A stretch of DNA of 64,000 nucleotides, taken from contig JARLHV010000014.1 in the NCBI GenBank assembly GCA_031292055.1, positions 36,268 to 100,267 on the forward strand, written 5' to 3'. The DNA is from Desulfosporosinus sp. (GTDB lineage: Bacteria > Bacillota > Desulfitobacteriia > Desulfitobacteriales > Desulfitobacteriaceae). The stretch's first letter is position 1; each line of letters begins with the position of its first letter. A program made the translations under genes and the position numbers. The notes beneath the pieces are model-generated. The model was given only the letters and a program-made list of their open reading frames with translations. It searched no databases and was not told where the DNA came from. Positions 52,728 to 61,482 of the stretch are shown here, piece by piece.

Positions 52728-53366
52728 TTGGATGAGAAGAGAATGATCCAAAGGCTTGGCAAAGAACCATGTATCCATGAGAACTGTCAAATGTACAATG
52801 TTGAGTTGGGTGAATACACAGAGGTAGGAATTTATAATATCTTTGAGAATACTAAATTCGATGATTTTTCCTATACAGGTCGGTTTTGTACCTTGCAAAA
52901 CGTTGAAGTAGGTAAGTTTTCCAACATTGCAGACATGGTGAGAATTGGTCCTACTGATCATCCCCTAGACAGACCGACTATGCACCACTTTACTTACCGC
53001 CGGATGAAATATGGATTCGCTACGACAGATGATGAGGGATTTTTCCAAGCGCGGACTGAGCAAAAAGTCTATATTGGCCATGATACTTGGCTTGGACATG
53101 GTGCGATTATCATGCCTAATGTAACGATTGGCAACGGGGCGGTAGTAGGCAGCAGCTCGGTTGTAACTAAAGATGTTGCGCCCTACACTATTGTGGTTGG
53201 AGTGCCGGCGAAACCAATCAAGCAACGATTTCTTGAAGATACCATCAGAAAACTGGAGAAGATCAAGTGGTGGGACTGGTCCTATGAAATTATTAAAACA
53301 AGACTTAATGATTTTTACCTTCCTATTAATGAATTCACAGACAAGTATTATCAAGCAGGTGATTAA
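52728..53366 (+). CDS. Phosphonate-associated hexapeptide acyltransferase
   Basis: The 212-residue left-handed beta-helix protein matches the acetyltransferase family found in phn operons. Hexapeptide-type turns are seen in TEVGIYNIFENTKFDDFSYTGRF, IGHDTWLGHGAIIMPNVTIGNGAVVGSSSVV and APYTIVVGVPAKPIKQRF, with His in DHPLDRPTMHHFTYRR. It may acetylate an aminophosphonate or intermediate, which is inferred from context. The start is TTG 52728; ATG 52743 is an alternative. It joins phnL without a gap. Confidence 0.88.
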   Translation: MDEKRMIQRLGKEPCIHENCQMYNVELGEYTEVGIYNIFENTKFDDFSYTGRFCTLQNVEVGKFSNIADMVRIGPTDHPLDRPTMHHFTYRRMKYGFATTDDEGFFQARTEQKVYIGHDTWLGHGAIIMPNVTIGNGAVVGSSSVVTKDVAPYTIVVGVPAKPIKQRFLEDTIRKLEKIKWWDWSYEIIKTRLNDFYLPINEFTDKYYQAGD

Positions 53367-54074
53367 ATGGAAGAAATACTAGCAATTGAACACTTATCAA
53401 AATCTTTCGTCATCCATAATTTGGATAAAAATATTGAAGCACTGCACGATATTTGTATTGATTTAAGAGAAGGTGAATTTGTCGGTATCACAGGGAAAAG
53501 TGGTAGTGGCAAATCAACGGTCTTCAAGTGTATCTATCGTACGTATGCACCCCAAAAAGGAAATATATGGTATAAATCAAAAAAATTTGGTCTTGTGAAC
53601 TTAGCAGACCTATCGGAACGACAGATTATTTATCTTCGAAAATATGAAATAGGTTATGTCTCTCAGTTTCTAAGCATCATGCCTAGAACGACTGCGCAGG
53701 AACTGGTAAAACATGCAGTTTTGGAGATGGGTCATGAAGAAGAGTATGCGGAACGGGAAGCATTTAAAATGCTCGAGCATTTTGAATTGGACAGAGAGTT
53801 ATGGGATTGTTATCCGGGCACTTTTTCCGGCGGTGAAAAGTTGCGTTTGAATATTGCCAGGGCTATGGTAAAGCGTCCTAGGTTATTACTTTTAGATGAA
53901 CCTACTGCCAGTTTGGATCATGCTTCCAAGTTGAAAGTACGAGAACTTATTGAACAATTGAAAAGAGAAGGAACAACCATGATGGGAATCTTTCATGATA
54001 TTGAATTCATGGAAAACCTCTGCAACCGAGAATATACAATGCGTGATGGGAAATTGGTAGATATTGAAATTTAA
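53367..54074 (+). CDS. phnL: C-P lyase ABC subunit PhnL
   Basis: PhnL is the second ABC ATPase of the C-P lyase system, acting with PhnI in the first step. The 235-residue product has Walker A GKSGSGKST, signature FSGGEKLRLNIARAM and Walker B LLLLDEPTASLD. Its stop codon overlaps the PhoP-box array of phnD. Confidence 0.93.
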   Translation: MEEILAIEHLSKSFVIHNLDKNIEALHDICIDLREGEFVGITGKSGSGKSTVFKCIYRTYAPQKGNIWYKSKKFGLVNLADLSERQIIYLRKYEIGYVSQFLSIMPRTTAQELVKHAVLEMGHEEEYAEREAFKMLEHFELDRELWDCYPGTFSGGEKLRLNIARAMVKRPRLLLLDEPTASLDHASKLKVRELIEQLKREGTTMMGIFHDIEFMENLCNREYTMRDGKLVDIEI

Positions 54075-54124
54075 CTTAAATCTTACAAAAGCTTAATCGG
54101 AGCTTAATCATTCTCAGGTAGAAT
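54071..54124 (+). promoter_or_regulatory. PhoP-box array and -10 before phnD
   Basis: TTAACT (54071), CTTACA (54082), TTAATC (54093) and TTAATC (54104) recur every 11 bases. TAGAAT at 54119-54124 may be the -10. This suggests a separate phosphate-controlled transcript for the transporter half of the locus. Confidence 0.6.
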
Positions 54125-54195
54125 GAGATATCAGTTCTCCACATTGTTAATTCAATGCAGGGATATATTTTTCAAATTTGAGAGGAGTATTAAAC

Positions 54196-55245
54196 GTGAA
54201 AAAAGCATCGTTACTTGCAATGGTTGTCATTCTAGCGTCATCTCTTTTAGCAGGGTGCGGATCCACAACTTCTACGTCAAATTCCAGTACAGATGTTAAA
54301 GACCCTGCTACCATCACTATTGCCTGGTTACCAAATAATGCAGCCGAGGATTTAAAGGATACCCGAGCCGAGATCGATCAGGTTATTGAAAAGGCCACAG
54401 GTCTAAAAGTAGTAGACAAATTAACCACAGATTATGGCATTACCGTTGAAGCTATAGCGAGCGGTAACGCCCAACTAGCCTACTTGGGTGGAGAATCCTA
54501 TGTTGAGGCTCACACCAAAAATCCTAAGGTTGTTCCTCTGGTGGTTAACAGCGGGGACTCAGGAACTTTGAAAGATGCCTTATATTATAGCCGGATGCTG
54601 GTTAAGAAAGGTAATGAAGATCAATATAAATCCGGTAATGATTATGCCATTGATAACATAGTCGGGAAAAAATTCTCTTTTGTTTCTACTAGTTCGACGT
54701 CCGGATTTAAAGTGCCTACAGCTGCTATTGTGTCCTATTTCTCTAAGCAGGACAAATGGAAAAATCTGACTGTTGATGATTTACTGCAAGGCGGCAGTGG
54801 AAAGTTTTTCAGTCAAGTGCTTTTTGGAGGTTCTCATCAATTATCTGCAGTCAACGTACTTACGGATAAATCTGATATCTCGGCCGTCGATGATGTCGAT
54901 CTGGTCAACTACGTAGATCTTACTTCTGGAAAAGATAACACGCCGGGGGCTGTCTATACTGTAAAGAAAGACGCTAGTGATCCCTTCACTAAACTCGCTG
55001 GTGCGCAATATGTGGTCATCAAATCCATTCCAGTCATCAATGGACCAATTGCGGTCAATACGAGTGCGTTAAGTCAGAAAACTATCGACGCTATGACGAA
55101 GGCGCTTACCTCTGATGAGGTTACCAAGGATGAAAAGATTTTCCTGCCTAAAGGTTCTAAGGCTAAAGGGATTTTCAATGCGCCATGGCGTTTTTTGACG
55201 GCCGATGATTCCTTTTATCAGCCTATTCGCGATCTGAGCAAATAA
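54196..55245 (+). CDS. phnD: Phosphonate-binding lipoprotein PhnD
   Basis: PhnD captures phosphonates (or phosphite/phosphate esters) outside the membrane for the PhnCE transporter. The 349-residue product has a lipoprotein signal peptide with lipobox LLAGC (Cys21) and a periplasmic-binding fold with ITIAWLPNN, GNAQLAYLGGESYVEA and FVSTSSTSGFKVPTA. GTG 54196 follows GAGGAGT; the upstream in-frame start at 54178 lacks a site. The exact ligand cannot be told. Confidence 0.92.
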   Translation: MKKASLLAMVVILASSLLAGCGSTTSTSNSSTDVKDPATITIAWLPNNAAEDLKDTRAEIDQVIEKATGLKVVDKLTTDYGITVEAIASGNAQLAYLGGESYVEAHTKNPKVVPLVVNSGDSGTLKDALYYSRMLVKKGNEDQYKSGNDYAIDNIVGKKFSFVSTSSTSGFKVPTAAIVSYFSKQDKWKNLTVDDLLQGGSGKFFSQVLFGGSHQLSAVNVLTDKSDISAVDDVDLVNYVDLTSGKDNTPGAVYTVKKDASDPFTKLAGAQYVVIKSIPVINGPIAVNTSALSQKTIDAMTKALTSDEVTKDEKIFLPKGSKAKGIFNAPWRFLTADDSFYQPIRDLSK

Positions 55246-55415
55246 GGGATGTATGCTTAGCGCCAAGCCATTAAATTTTAGAGAATACTGATAAGTTGCA
55301 ATGGATTAATGTAGCATTAGTTTAATGAAGGGGTGTTGAAATCAACCAACCATAGATAGAATGGCAAGGTTATTTCGGCACCTCTCACAATTTGAGATGA
55401 GAAAGGATGTACAGA

Positions 55416-56201
55416 ATGGCATTATTAGAGTTAAAAAATGTTACTAAATATTATAATCAAACAATCCCTGCCTTAGAAGATGTCAGTTTCTCTGTTGATG
55501 AAGGCGAGTTTGTTTCCATCATCGGTCCCTCTGGTGCAGGAAAGTCGACGCTCCTGCGCTGTATTAACCGGATGGTTGAAGCAAGCAGCGGAGAAATATC
55601 TGTTGACGGCGTAATTTCTTCAAGTTTGACTAAGAAAAAGTTGAGAGCCCTAAGGACAAAGATCGGGATGATCTTTCAGCATTATAATTTGGTTGATCGG
55701 CTGACTGTTATCGAAAACGTGCTCCACGGCAGGCTCGGCTATAAATCGACACTGGCGGGAATCTTAGGCAGATACAGCCAAGAAGAAAAAAATCAGGCTT
55801 TCCAAATTATTAAGATTTTAGGCCTCGAGGAGCAAGTCTATAAGAGGTGTGATCAGTTAAGTGGCGGTCAAAAACAGCGGGTGGGTATCGCTCGGGCATT
55901 GATACAAAATCCTAAAATAATTTTATGTGATGAGCCGATTGCTTCGTTAGACCCTAATGCTGCGAAACTTATTATGGATCATCTTCGGAATATTTCCACC
56001 GAGATGGGAATAACTGTTATTGTAAATTTGCACCAAGTTGAGATAGCCCTGAAGTATTCAGACAGAATTATCGGCGTTAATAAAGGGAAAGTTGTTTTTG
56101 ATGGATTACCCTGCGATCTGACGGCTGCACAGATTCAGGCAATTTATGGTTCGGAGTCTGAAGACGTGAGTTTCGATCTTGGAGAGAGACATGCGGGATG
56201 A
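55416..56201 (+). CDS. phnC: Phosphonate transporter ATPase PhnC
   Basis: PhnC powers phosphonate uptake with two PhnE permeases. It has Walker A GPSGAGKST, Q-loop FQHYNLVDRLTV, signature LSGGQKQRVGIARAL and Walker B ILCDEPIASLD. ATG 55416 is preferred because AAAGGA stands 8 bases upstream; ATG 55407 overlaps that site. It lies 170 bases after phnD, a gap with no clear structure, and overlaps phnE by 11 bases. Confidence 0.94.
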   Translation: MALLELKNVTKYYNQTIPALEDVSFSVDEGEFVSIIGPSGAGKSTLLRCINRMVEASSGEISVDGVISSSLTKKKLRALRTKIGMIFQHYNLVDRLTVIENVLHGRLGYKSTLAGILGRYSQEEKNQAFQIIKILGLEEQVYKRCDQLSGGQKQRVGIARALIQNPKIILCDEPIASLDPNAAKLIMDHLRNISTEMGITVIVNLHQVEIALKYSDRIIGVNKGKVVFDGLPCDLTAAQIQAIYGSESEDVSFDLGERHAG

Positions 56202-56976
56202 TATTTTCACCAAACGTAGGAATGACAATCTGCGCTTCTTCTTGGTATTAATCATACTCACTGTAGGCTCGATTATCATTACTAATTATGATGTGATCAA
56301 AGGCTTTAGCAGTATCGCCAAGGCATTAATTTGGGGGGGGAGCAATTTTTATCCTGATGTCAAGTCATTGAGGATACTACCTGAAATCTTACCAAAATTG
56401 CAGGAAACGATCTTGATGTCCATTGCTGCAACAACCGTCGCCTCGGTTTTTGCCTTATTTTTATCCTTGGCTGGTTCCAAAACGACAAGACTGAACAGGA
56501 TATTTAGTATTATCAGTAGGGGAATCGCCTCTCTCTTTCGGAACATCCCGCTGGTAGCTTGGGCTATGGTTTTGATGTTAGCGTTCAGCCAAAGTCCACT
56601 GACGGGTTACTTGGCTCTGTTTTTTGCTTCGCTTGGATTTCTGACCCGAGCCTTTATGGAAACGATCGATGAAGTAGGTAATAACTCGATTGAAGCCTTA
56701 CAAGCGACTGGCGCCAATTATTTCCATATTATTTTTCAGGCAGTCTTGCCAGCCAGCATGCCCCAGATGATCAGTTGGTTATTGTTCATGATTGAAACGA
56801 ATATCCGTGACGCTACCTTGGTTGGAGTGCTTACCGGAACAGGTATTGGCTTCTCCTTTGATTTGTATTATAAAAGGTTTGATTACCATGCAGCCAGCTT
56901 GGTTGTAGTTTTTATCGTGATCACAGTTATTTTCATTGAATTTGTATCTAATAATATCAGAAGGGTGATTTTGTGA
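56191..56976 (+). CDS. phnE: Phosphonate permease PhnE
   Basis: This 261-residue inner-membrane permease has about six helices and the ABC-coupling EAA loop IEALQATGANYFHIIFQAVLP. ATG 56191 has GGAGAGAG just upstream; an in-frame TTG at 56179 precedes it. It overlaps phnC and phnE2. Confidence 0.92.
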   Translation: MRDDIFTKRRNDNLRFFLVLIILTVGSIIITNYDVIKGFSSIAKALIWGGSNFYPDVKSLRILPEILPKLQETILMSIAATTVASVFALFLSLAGSKTTRLNRIFSIISRGIASLFRNIPLVAWAMVLMLAFSQSPLTGYLALFFASLGFLTRAFMETIDEVGNNSIEALQATGANYFHIIFQAVLPASMPQMISWLLFMIETNIRDATLVGVLTGTGIGFSFDLYYKRFDYHAASLVVVFIVITVIFIEFVSNNIRRVIL

Positions 56977-57845
56977 TGCAATTTGAAGAATCAATCAAAG
57001 GTTGGGCGCAATTGGCTGATACCACGAAGGATAAGAAGATCATGAGCATAATCGCCCCTCCTTTGAATAAAGCGTCTATCGCTATGCGGGCAATACTATT
57101 GATTTTATTAGCTTTAACAATTTATTTTTTTGCCTCTATTGATTATCAAGGGGTCAACGTCCTCAAGGGCTTAGCTGATACATTCAATAATTTCATGACG
57201 ATTTTTCTGCACCCCTATGCGCATCGTTTTACTTTAGGAGAAGCTTTTGTAAATGTTATGATAACTTTAGGGTTGGCCTTTTTGTCAACCTTGATTGGTG
57301 GAGTCATTGCTTTGTTTTTGGGATTGCTGGCCGCTCAGAATTTGGCTCCGAAACAAGTAACCAATCTTATTAAAGGTTTTGTCGCTTTTATTCGAGCTGT
57401 GCCAACAATTCTATGGGTCTTGATTTTTGCAGTGGCCGCTGGGCTGGGCAGTGCTGCCGCAATTATCGGTCTGAGTTTTCATTCAATTAGCTATCTAACT
57501 AAGGCTTTTTCTGAATCGTTTGAAGATCTGGATAGAAGTGTTATTGAAGCTTTAATGGCCAGCGGTGCCAACTGGTGGCAAATTGTTTTTCAGGCGGTTA
57601 TACCTTCTTCACTTACCTATTTGCTTTCTTGGACTTTCTTGAGGTTTGAAATCAATTTTGCCAACGCTGTGGCGATGGGCGCAGCAGCCGGAGCAGGCGG
57701 GATTGGATTTGATCTATTCATGGCTGGTAATTTCTATTTCGACCTGCGCGAAGTGGGCGTTATCACGTATCTTATTATAGGTATAGCGATTGTGCTGGAA
57801 GTCGTTTCTACAAATATCAAAGGGAGGCTTCAAAAAAGTACTTGA
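56973..57845 (+). CDS. phnE2: Second phosphonate permease PhnE2
   Basis: The 290-residue permease is related to PhnE and has a longer cytoplasmic N-terminus. The EAA loop is IEALMASGANWWQIVFQAVIP, and about six membrane helices are seen. The start is GTG 56973 or the adjacent ATG 56976. It probably pairs with PhnE as a heterodimeric channel. Confidence 0.92.
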   Translation: MMQFEESIKGWAQLADTTKDKKIMSIIAPPLNKASIAMRAILLILLALTIYFFASIDYQGVNVLKGLADTFNNFMTIFLHPYAHRFTLGEAFVNVMITLGLAFLSTLIGGVIALFLGLLAAQNLAPKQVTNLIKGFVAFIRAVPTILWVLIFAVAAGLGSAAAIIGLSFHSISYLTKAFSESFEDLDRSVIEALMASGANWWQIVFQAVIPSSLTYLLSWTFLRFEINFANAVAMGAAAGAGGIGFDLFMAGNFYFDLREVGVITYLIIGIAIVLEVVSTNIKGRLQKST

Positions 57846-57860
57846 TTGAGGTGTTGTTTT

Positions 57861-58631
57861 ATGGAAATGAATTGTGGAGATTATCTTAAACAGGTTGAAA
57901 ATGAGCTGAGGGCAGAAACTATAAGAGAATCTGCCAATCAAGTCAAGACTCTCGGAAAGTTCCAAGAGTCTAGTGACGGACTATGGGAGCCAGTTCCGTA
58001 TTCGGGTTATACTTTGGTTACCCCAACGTTTCTCGATGATTGTGAAAATCTTGATTTCTATAGACTGCTTAGCAATATTAGAGAAGAATTATTTTGGAAT
58101 CTTCTTTTTCCAGGAATTGTTTGGGCACCAACTATTGCGCTACATATGACGATAGGGCGATTACTATCGGGTGATATTTTTGCCAGTCATATTAGCAACT
58201 CACGCGAAGAAGAATTCCTGCTTGCTTTAAGTCAGTTGTTTTCACAAATAGCCAGTTCTGGTACTTTAAACTATGAAGTCAAAGGCCTTTCTATTTTTCC
58301 TCAAGGCGTAATAGCAGCAATCGTTTCGCCAGTAACAGAAGAGGATTATCGACGTCTGCAAGTATGTAGGGATTACTTGTATACTGATAAAGTCCTAAAG
58401 AAGCTAGGTGTTGAGAGAAAACGTAGTTTTCACGGGCATATCACTTTATTTTATATTGAGGAAGAGTTGTCTGGAAAAGACAGAAAAATGCTTGCTGATG
58501 CGGTGATAGACATAAACAAAAGTTTTTTCTCCCATCCTTTGCCGTTTAGTCTAACTCGGGCTGAAGTGAGAAAATTTAATGATTTTTCGGAATTTTATCG
58601 ACAGGATCATTGGCCTGTTTATATGTTATAG
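57861..58631 (+). CDS. Predicted 2H phosphoesterase in the phn operon
   Basis: The 256-residue protein has two H-x-T motifs, His95-Met-Thr97 (ALHMTIGRL) and His193-Ile-Thr195 (FHGHITLFYIEE), about 98 residues apart, the mark of the 2H phosphoesterase superfamily, whose members open 2',3'- or 1'',2''-cyclic phosphates and related bonds. A signal peptide and membrane helices are absent. It lies between phnE2 and phnM, where a cyclic-ribose-phosphate hydrolase would be useful, since phnP is missing. It is not an obvious DUF1045 match. ATG 57861 with GAGGTG at 57848-57853 is the start. The substrate is an inference. Confidence 0.65.
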   Translation: MEMNCGDYLKQVENELRAETIRESANQVKTLGKFQESSDGLWEPVPYSGYTLVTPTFLDDCENLDFYRLLSNIREELFWNLLFPGIVWAPTIALHMTIGRLLSGDIFASHISNSREEEFLLALSQLFSQIASSGTLNYEVKGLSIFPQGVIAAIVSPVTEEDYRRLQVCRDYLYTDKVLKKLGVERKRSFHGHITLFYIEEELSGKDRKMLADAVIDINKSFFSHPLPFSLTRAEVRKFNDFSEFYRQDHWPVYML

Positions 58632-58668
58632 CCTAAGAAGTATTCAATTTGTAGAGAAGGGTGATGTA

Positions 58669-58881
58669 GTGATTCGATTTGAAGAAGTAATAAAGGAAGA
58701 ATCAATAACTATTTGTGAGCAATTAAACAGTTATGATGCAAAAGATAGCCTTGATTTCGGCATATTCAAACTCTTTAAAAAAGCTATCGTTCTGGGAGCA
58801 ATGCTGTTGATTACTACAGCATTGACAATAAATTTTTACCTCACTATGGAAGGCTTATTACGAGCCTTTTTGAGAATTTAA
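58669..58881 (+). CDS. Small 70-aa membrane protein in the phn operon
   Basis: GTG 58669 after AAGGG opens a 70-codon frame: an acidic, soluble N-terminal 30 residues (MIRFEEVIKEESITICEQ) and one hydrophobic helix (about 38-60). It lies between the 2H protein and phnM. I do not recognise it. It could anchor an operon product to the membrane or be a transporter accessory. The upstream in-frame region, open to 58579, overlaps the previous gene. Confidence 0.55.
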   Translation: MIRFEEVIKEESITICEQLNSYDAKDSLDFGIFKLFKKAIVLGAMLLITTALTINFYLTMEGLLRAFLRI

Positions 58882-58903
58882 CTTAAATTCGAATTAAGTG
58901 TTA

Positions 58904-58917
58904 GTGCTGATCAGCAC
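58904..58917. promoter_or_regulatory. Perfect 14-bp palindrome before phnM
   Basis: GTGCTGATCAGCAC is perfectly self-complementary and lies 52 bases before the phnM start, next to an imperfect ACTTAA/TTAAGT repeat. It may be an operator or mRNA structure. Confidence 0.4.
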
Positions 58918-58968
58918 GGAGTGGTGCTGGATCAGATATCTGATTTTATAAGGCAAGGAGAATACTAC

Positions 58969-60174
58969 ATGAGAACTAAGAAGATATGTATTTGTAACGC
59001 CCAGATCATTTTGCCTGACAAAGTTGTCAAAGGTCATATTCTAATTGATGGGAATAGAATTTCAGAGGTAGTGGAAAGTAGTTTATCGAGCGTTAAATGT
59101 TATCCGGATAGTACAGTGATTGATGCGGAAGGGTGTTATGTAATGCCCGGAATGATCGATCTGCATAGTGATGCTATCGAAAAGGAGATACAACCAAGGC
59201 CGAATACTTTATTTCCTATCGAGATGTCTTTCTATGAGTTGGAAAAAAAGCTTGCAGTGGGCGGTATTACAACTATGTACCATTCTCTTACCCTGAGCGA
59301 TGAGTGGGGAGTGCGAAATATTGACATGGTGATAGGTATCATTGCTAGCATAAACAGACTTAAAAGGACACGCTCAATGATCAATCACAAAATACATCTC
59401 AGATATGAGTTGACTTTTCTAGCTGGGGTTAGTGCCTTGGAAAGTCTTATCAGAGATAAAAGTATAGATTTTATGTCCTATATGGACCATACTCCGGGTC
59501 AGGGACAGTTTAAAGATGCAGAAGCGCTTAAGAATTTTACTATTCAAGCGTATGGTACGGCAGAGCAGGAAGTTGACGATTTTATGGAGAAAACTATCGA
59601 GAACCAGGCTAGGATTGATTGGGTTAAATTGATTAGTTTGGCTAAAATAGCCAAGCTAAAAGGGATTTGTTTGGCGTCTCATGATGACGATACAAGAGGA
59701 AAAATAGACACACTCCTTACTTGTGAAGGGATAGTCAGTGAATTTCCCATCAATCTTGAAACTGCCGTCTACGCTAGGTCTAAAGGTATTCATGTCTGCG
59801 TAGGAGCCCCCAATATTATCCGCGGACAGTCCCATAGTAATAACATGAAAGCAATTGATGCTATTACAAATAAGGCGGCGGATATTGTTTGCTCGGATTA
59901 TTTGCCGAGTGCCATGCTTCCGGCAGTTTTTCATTTAACTAAGGAAGGTATTAAGCTCACTGAAGCAGTCAAGATGGTAACGTTGAATCCGGCAAAGGCG
60001 TTGGGAATTGATAGTGGCGTGGGATCTATAGAAGTGGGAAAATCAGCCGATTTAATTATTGTTGAAATGCATCAGGATTATCCCATACTTCGCAAAACCT
60101 TGGTGGGTGGAAATATTGTTTTTCAATCGAATTTTCAGGTGCTCACTACAGAAAGAGTTGATATTGTATGTTGA
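58969..60174 (+). CDS. phnM: Ribose-1-methylphosphonate triphosphate diphosphatase PhnM
   Basis: PhnM is an amidohydrolase-superfamily enzyme that removes diphosphate from alpha-D-ribose 1-alkylphosphonate 5-triphosphate. Visible motifs are MPGMIDLHSDAI (ligands 64-68), MDHTPGQGQF (Asp173 on), CLASHDDDTRG (His238 on) and CSDYLPS. The 401-residue product starts at ATG 58969 after AAGGAG; the upstream frame open from 58921 lacks a ribosome binding site. It overlaps the next gene. Confidence 0.93.
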   Translation: MRTKKICICNAQIILPDKVVKGHILIDGNRISEVVESSLSSVKCYPDSTVIDAEGCYVMPGMIDLHSDAIEKEIQPRPNTLFPIEMSFYELEKKLAVGGITTMYHSLTLSDEWGVRNIDMVIGIIASINRLKRTRSMINHKIHLRYELTFLAGVSALESLIRDKSIDFMSYMDHTPGQGQFKDAEALKNFTIQAYGTAEQEVDDFMEKTIENQARIDWVKLISLAKIAKLKGICLASHDDDTRGKIDTLLTCEGIVSEFPINLETAVYARSKGIHVCVGAPNIIRGQSHSNNMKAIDAITNKAADIVCSDYLPSAMLPAVFHLTKEGIKLTEAVKMVTLNPAKALGIDSGVGSIEVGKSADLIIVEMHQDYPILRKTLVGGNIVFQSNFQVLTTERVDIVC

Positions 60175-60611
60175 TCAGACCGGCCGTAGAGACTGATCTA
60201 CCCGAGGTAATTGAGCTTTTAAAAGGTATGGATGGAGACGATGGGATAGATCTCGGTGAGGCTCAGACAATATGGCGTAAAATAACTGACTACCCGTACT
60301 ATAAAATTTTTGTTGTTGAAGATAACAAACGAATGATTGGAACATGTAGTCTCATTATGATTGACAATTTGGGCCATAAAGGTGCGAAACTTGCGGTTGC
60401 AGAAAGTATGATTATTAATCCGGATTACAGAGGACGAGGCCTCGGAAGCAAATTGATGCAATTTGTCATGGCAAAGGCTAAAGAGGAAAATTGCTATAAG
60501 CTTATGCTCTCCAGCAATAAAAAAAGGGTTGAGGCGCACAGATTCTATGAGCAGCTTGGTTTCCAGCAACATGGAATAAGTTTTATGATCGAGGTTGGTA
60601 AAAATGATTGA
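60168..60611 (+). CDS. GNAT acetyltransferase (PhnO-like)
   Basis: The 147-residue GNAT protein has the acetyl-CoA motif RGRGLGSKLM (88-97) and the C-terminal VEAHRFYEQLGF. In phn loci such enzymes (PhnO) acetylate aminoalkylphosphonates to make them C-P lyase substrates or to detoxify their products. The sequence type and context suggest this role, without proof. It overlaps phnM by 7 bases and the PHP gene by 8. Confidence 0.8.
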   Translation: MLIRPAVETDLPEVIELLKGMDGDDGIDLGEAQTIWRKITDYPYYKIFVVEDNKRMIGTCSLIMIDNLGHKGAKLAVAESMIINPDYRGRGLGSKLMQFVMAKAKEENCYKLMLSSNKKRVEAHRFYEQLGFQQHGISFMIEVGKND

Positions 60612-61458
60612 TTTACACGTGCATACAAAGATTTCGGATAATTCACAGAGCGCCAACGAGGTTATTAGACTGGCGAAGGGTAAGGGAATCACACATCTTG
60701 CTATTACAGATCATGATACCACCCAAGGTTTACAAGAAGCGATAAATCTTGGCCAAAAGATTGGTGTAAGTATAGTGCCTGGAATAGAAATATCTGCGTA
60801 TGATTATCAGAGAAATAACAGAGCGCATATATTGGGTTTGTTTATTGAACCAGGGCATCCCTCGCTGGATAGGCTTTGTACGCCCCTTCTCCAAAGCAGA
60901 AACCTGGCATCCTACGAAATGGTCAAAAAGGTAATAGCTGCAGGGTATAATATATCCTGGGAGGAGGTTCAGAAGTATGAAGGGGGAACGGGTGTTTATA
61001 AACAGCATATAATGCATGCGTTGCTGGACAAAGGCTATTGTGAGAGCATTTATTGTGATCTCTATAAACAGCTTTTTCGCAGAGAAAGTAACTTTGAACC
61101 GCAAGGAATCGCCTATATTCCGTTAGAATATATTGATGCTCCCGCTGCAATTCAGGCTGTCAGAGAGGCTGGAGGGATAGCCGTTCTTGCCCATCCGGGC
61201 CAGCTTAATAATTTTGACGCGATTGATGAATGGGTGGAGTTAGGAATGGAAGGAATTGAAGTATTTCATCCCAGTCATAATCATGAAGATCGGCAAACGT
61301 CTCTGCTCTATGCTCAAAAACACAATTTGATTATCACAGGAGGCTCGGATTTTCACGGTTTTTATGGGGAGAAGCCGGTCGAATTGGGATGTCTGGAACT
61401 GAATGAAACATCCATTTGCGAACTCTTATCCAGAAAAAAGAAGATGTCATGGAAATAA
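60604..61458 (+). CDS. PHP-family cyclic phosphodiesterase (PhnPP-like)
   Basis: The 284-residue PHP-domain protein has metal-binding motifs DLHVHTKISD (His5, His7), ITDHDT, GIEISAY, LAHPGQ and SDFHG. A PHP protein of Eggerthella lenta, called PhnPP, hydrolyses 5-phosphoribosyl 1,2-cyclic phosphate at both ester bonds to ribose 5-phosphate, replacing PhnP and PhnN. The phn-operon position and absence of phnP/phnN here make the same function likely. ATG 60604 is preferred over TTG 60595. Confidence 0.8.
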   Translation: MIDLHVHTKISDNSQSANEVIRLAKGKGITHLAITDHDTTQGLQEAINLGQKIGVSIVPGIEISAYDYQRNNRAHILGLFIEPGHPSLDRLCTPLLQSRNLASYEMVKKVIAAGYNISWEEVQKYEGGTGVYKQHIMHALLDKGYCESIYCDLYKQLFRRESNFEPQGIAYIPLEYIDAPAAIQAVREAGGIAVLAHPGQLNNFDAIDEWVELGMEGIEVFHPSHNHEDRQTSLLYAQKHNLIITGGSDFHGFYGEKPVELGCLELNETSICELLSRKKKMSWK

Positions 61459-61482
61459 CAAACATTTAAGGAGTAATTACTT

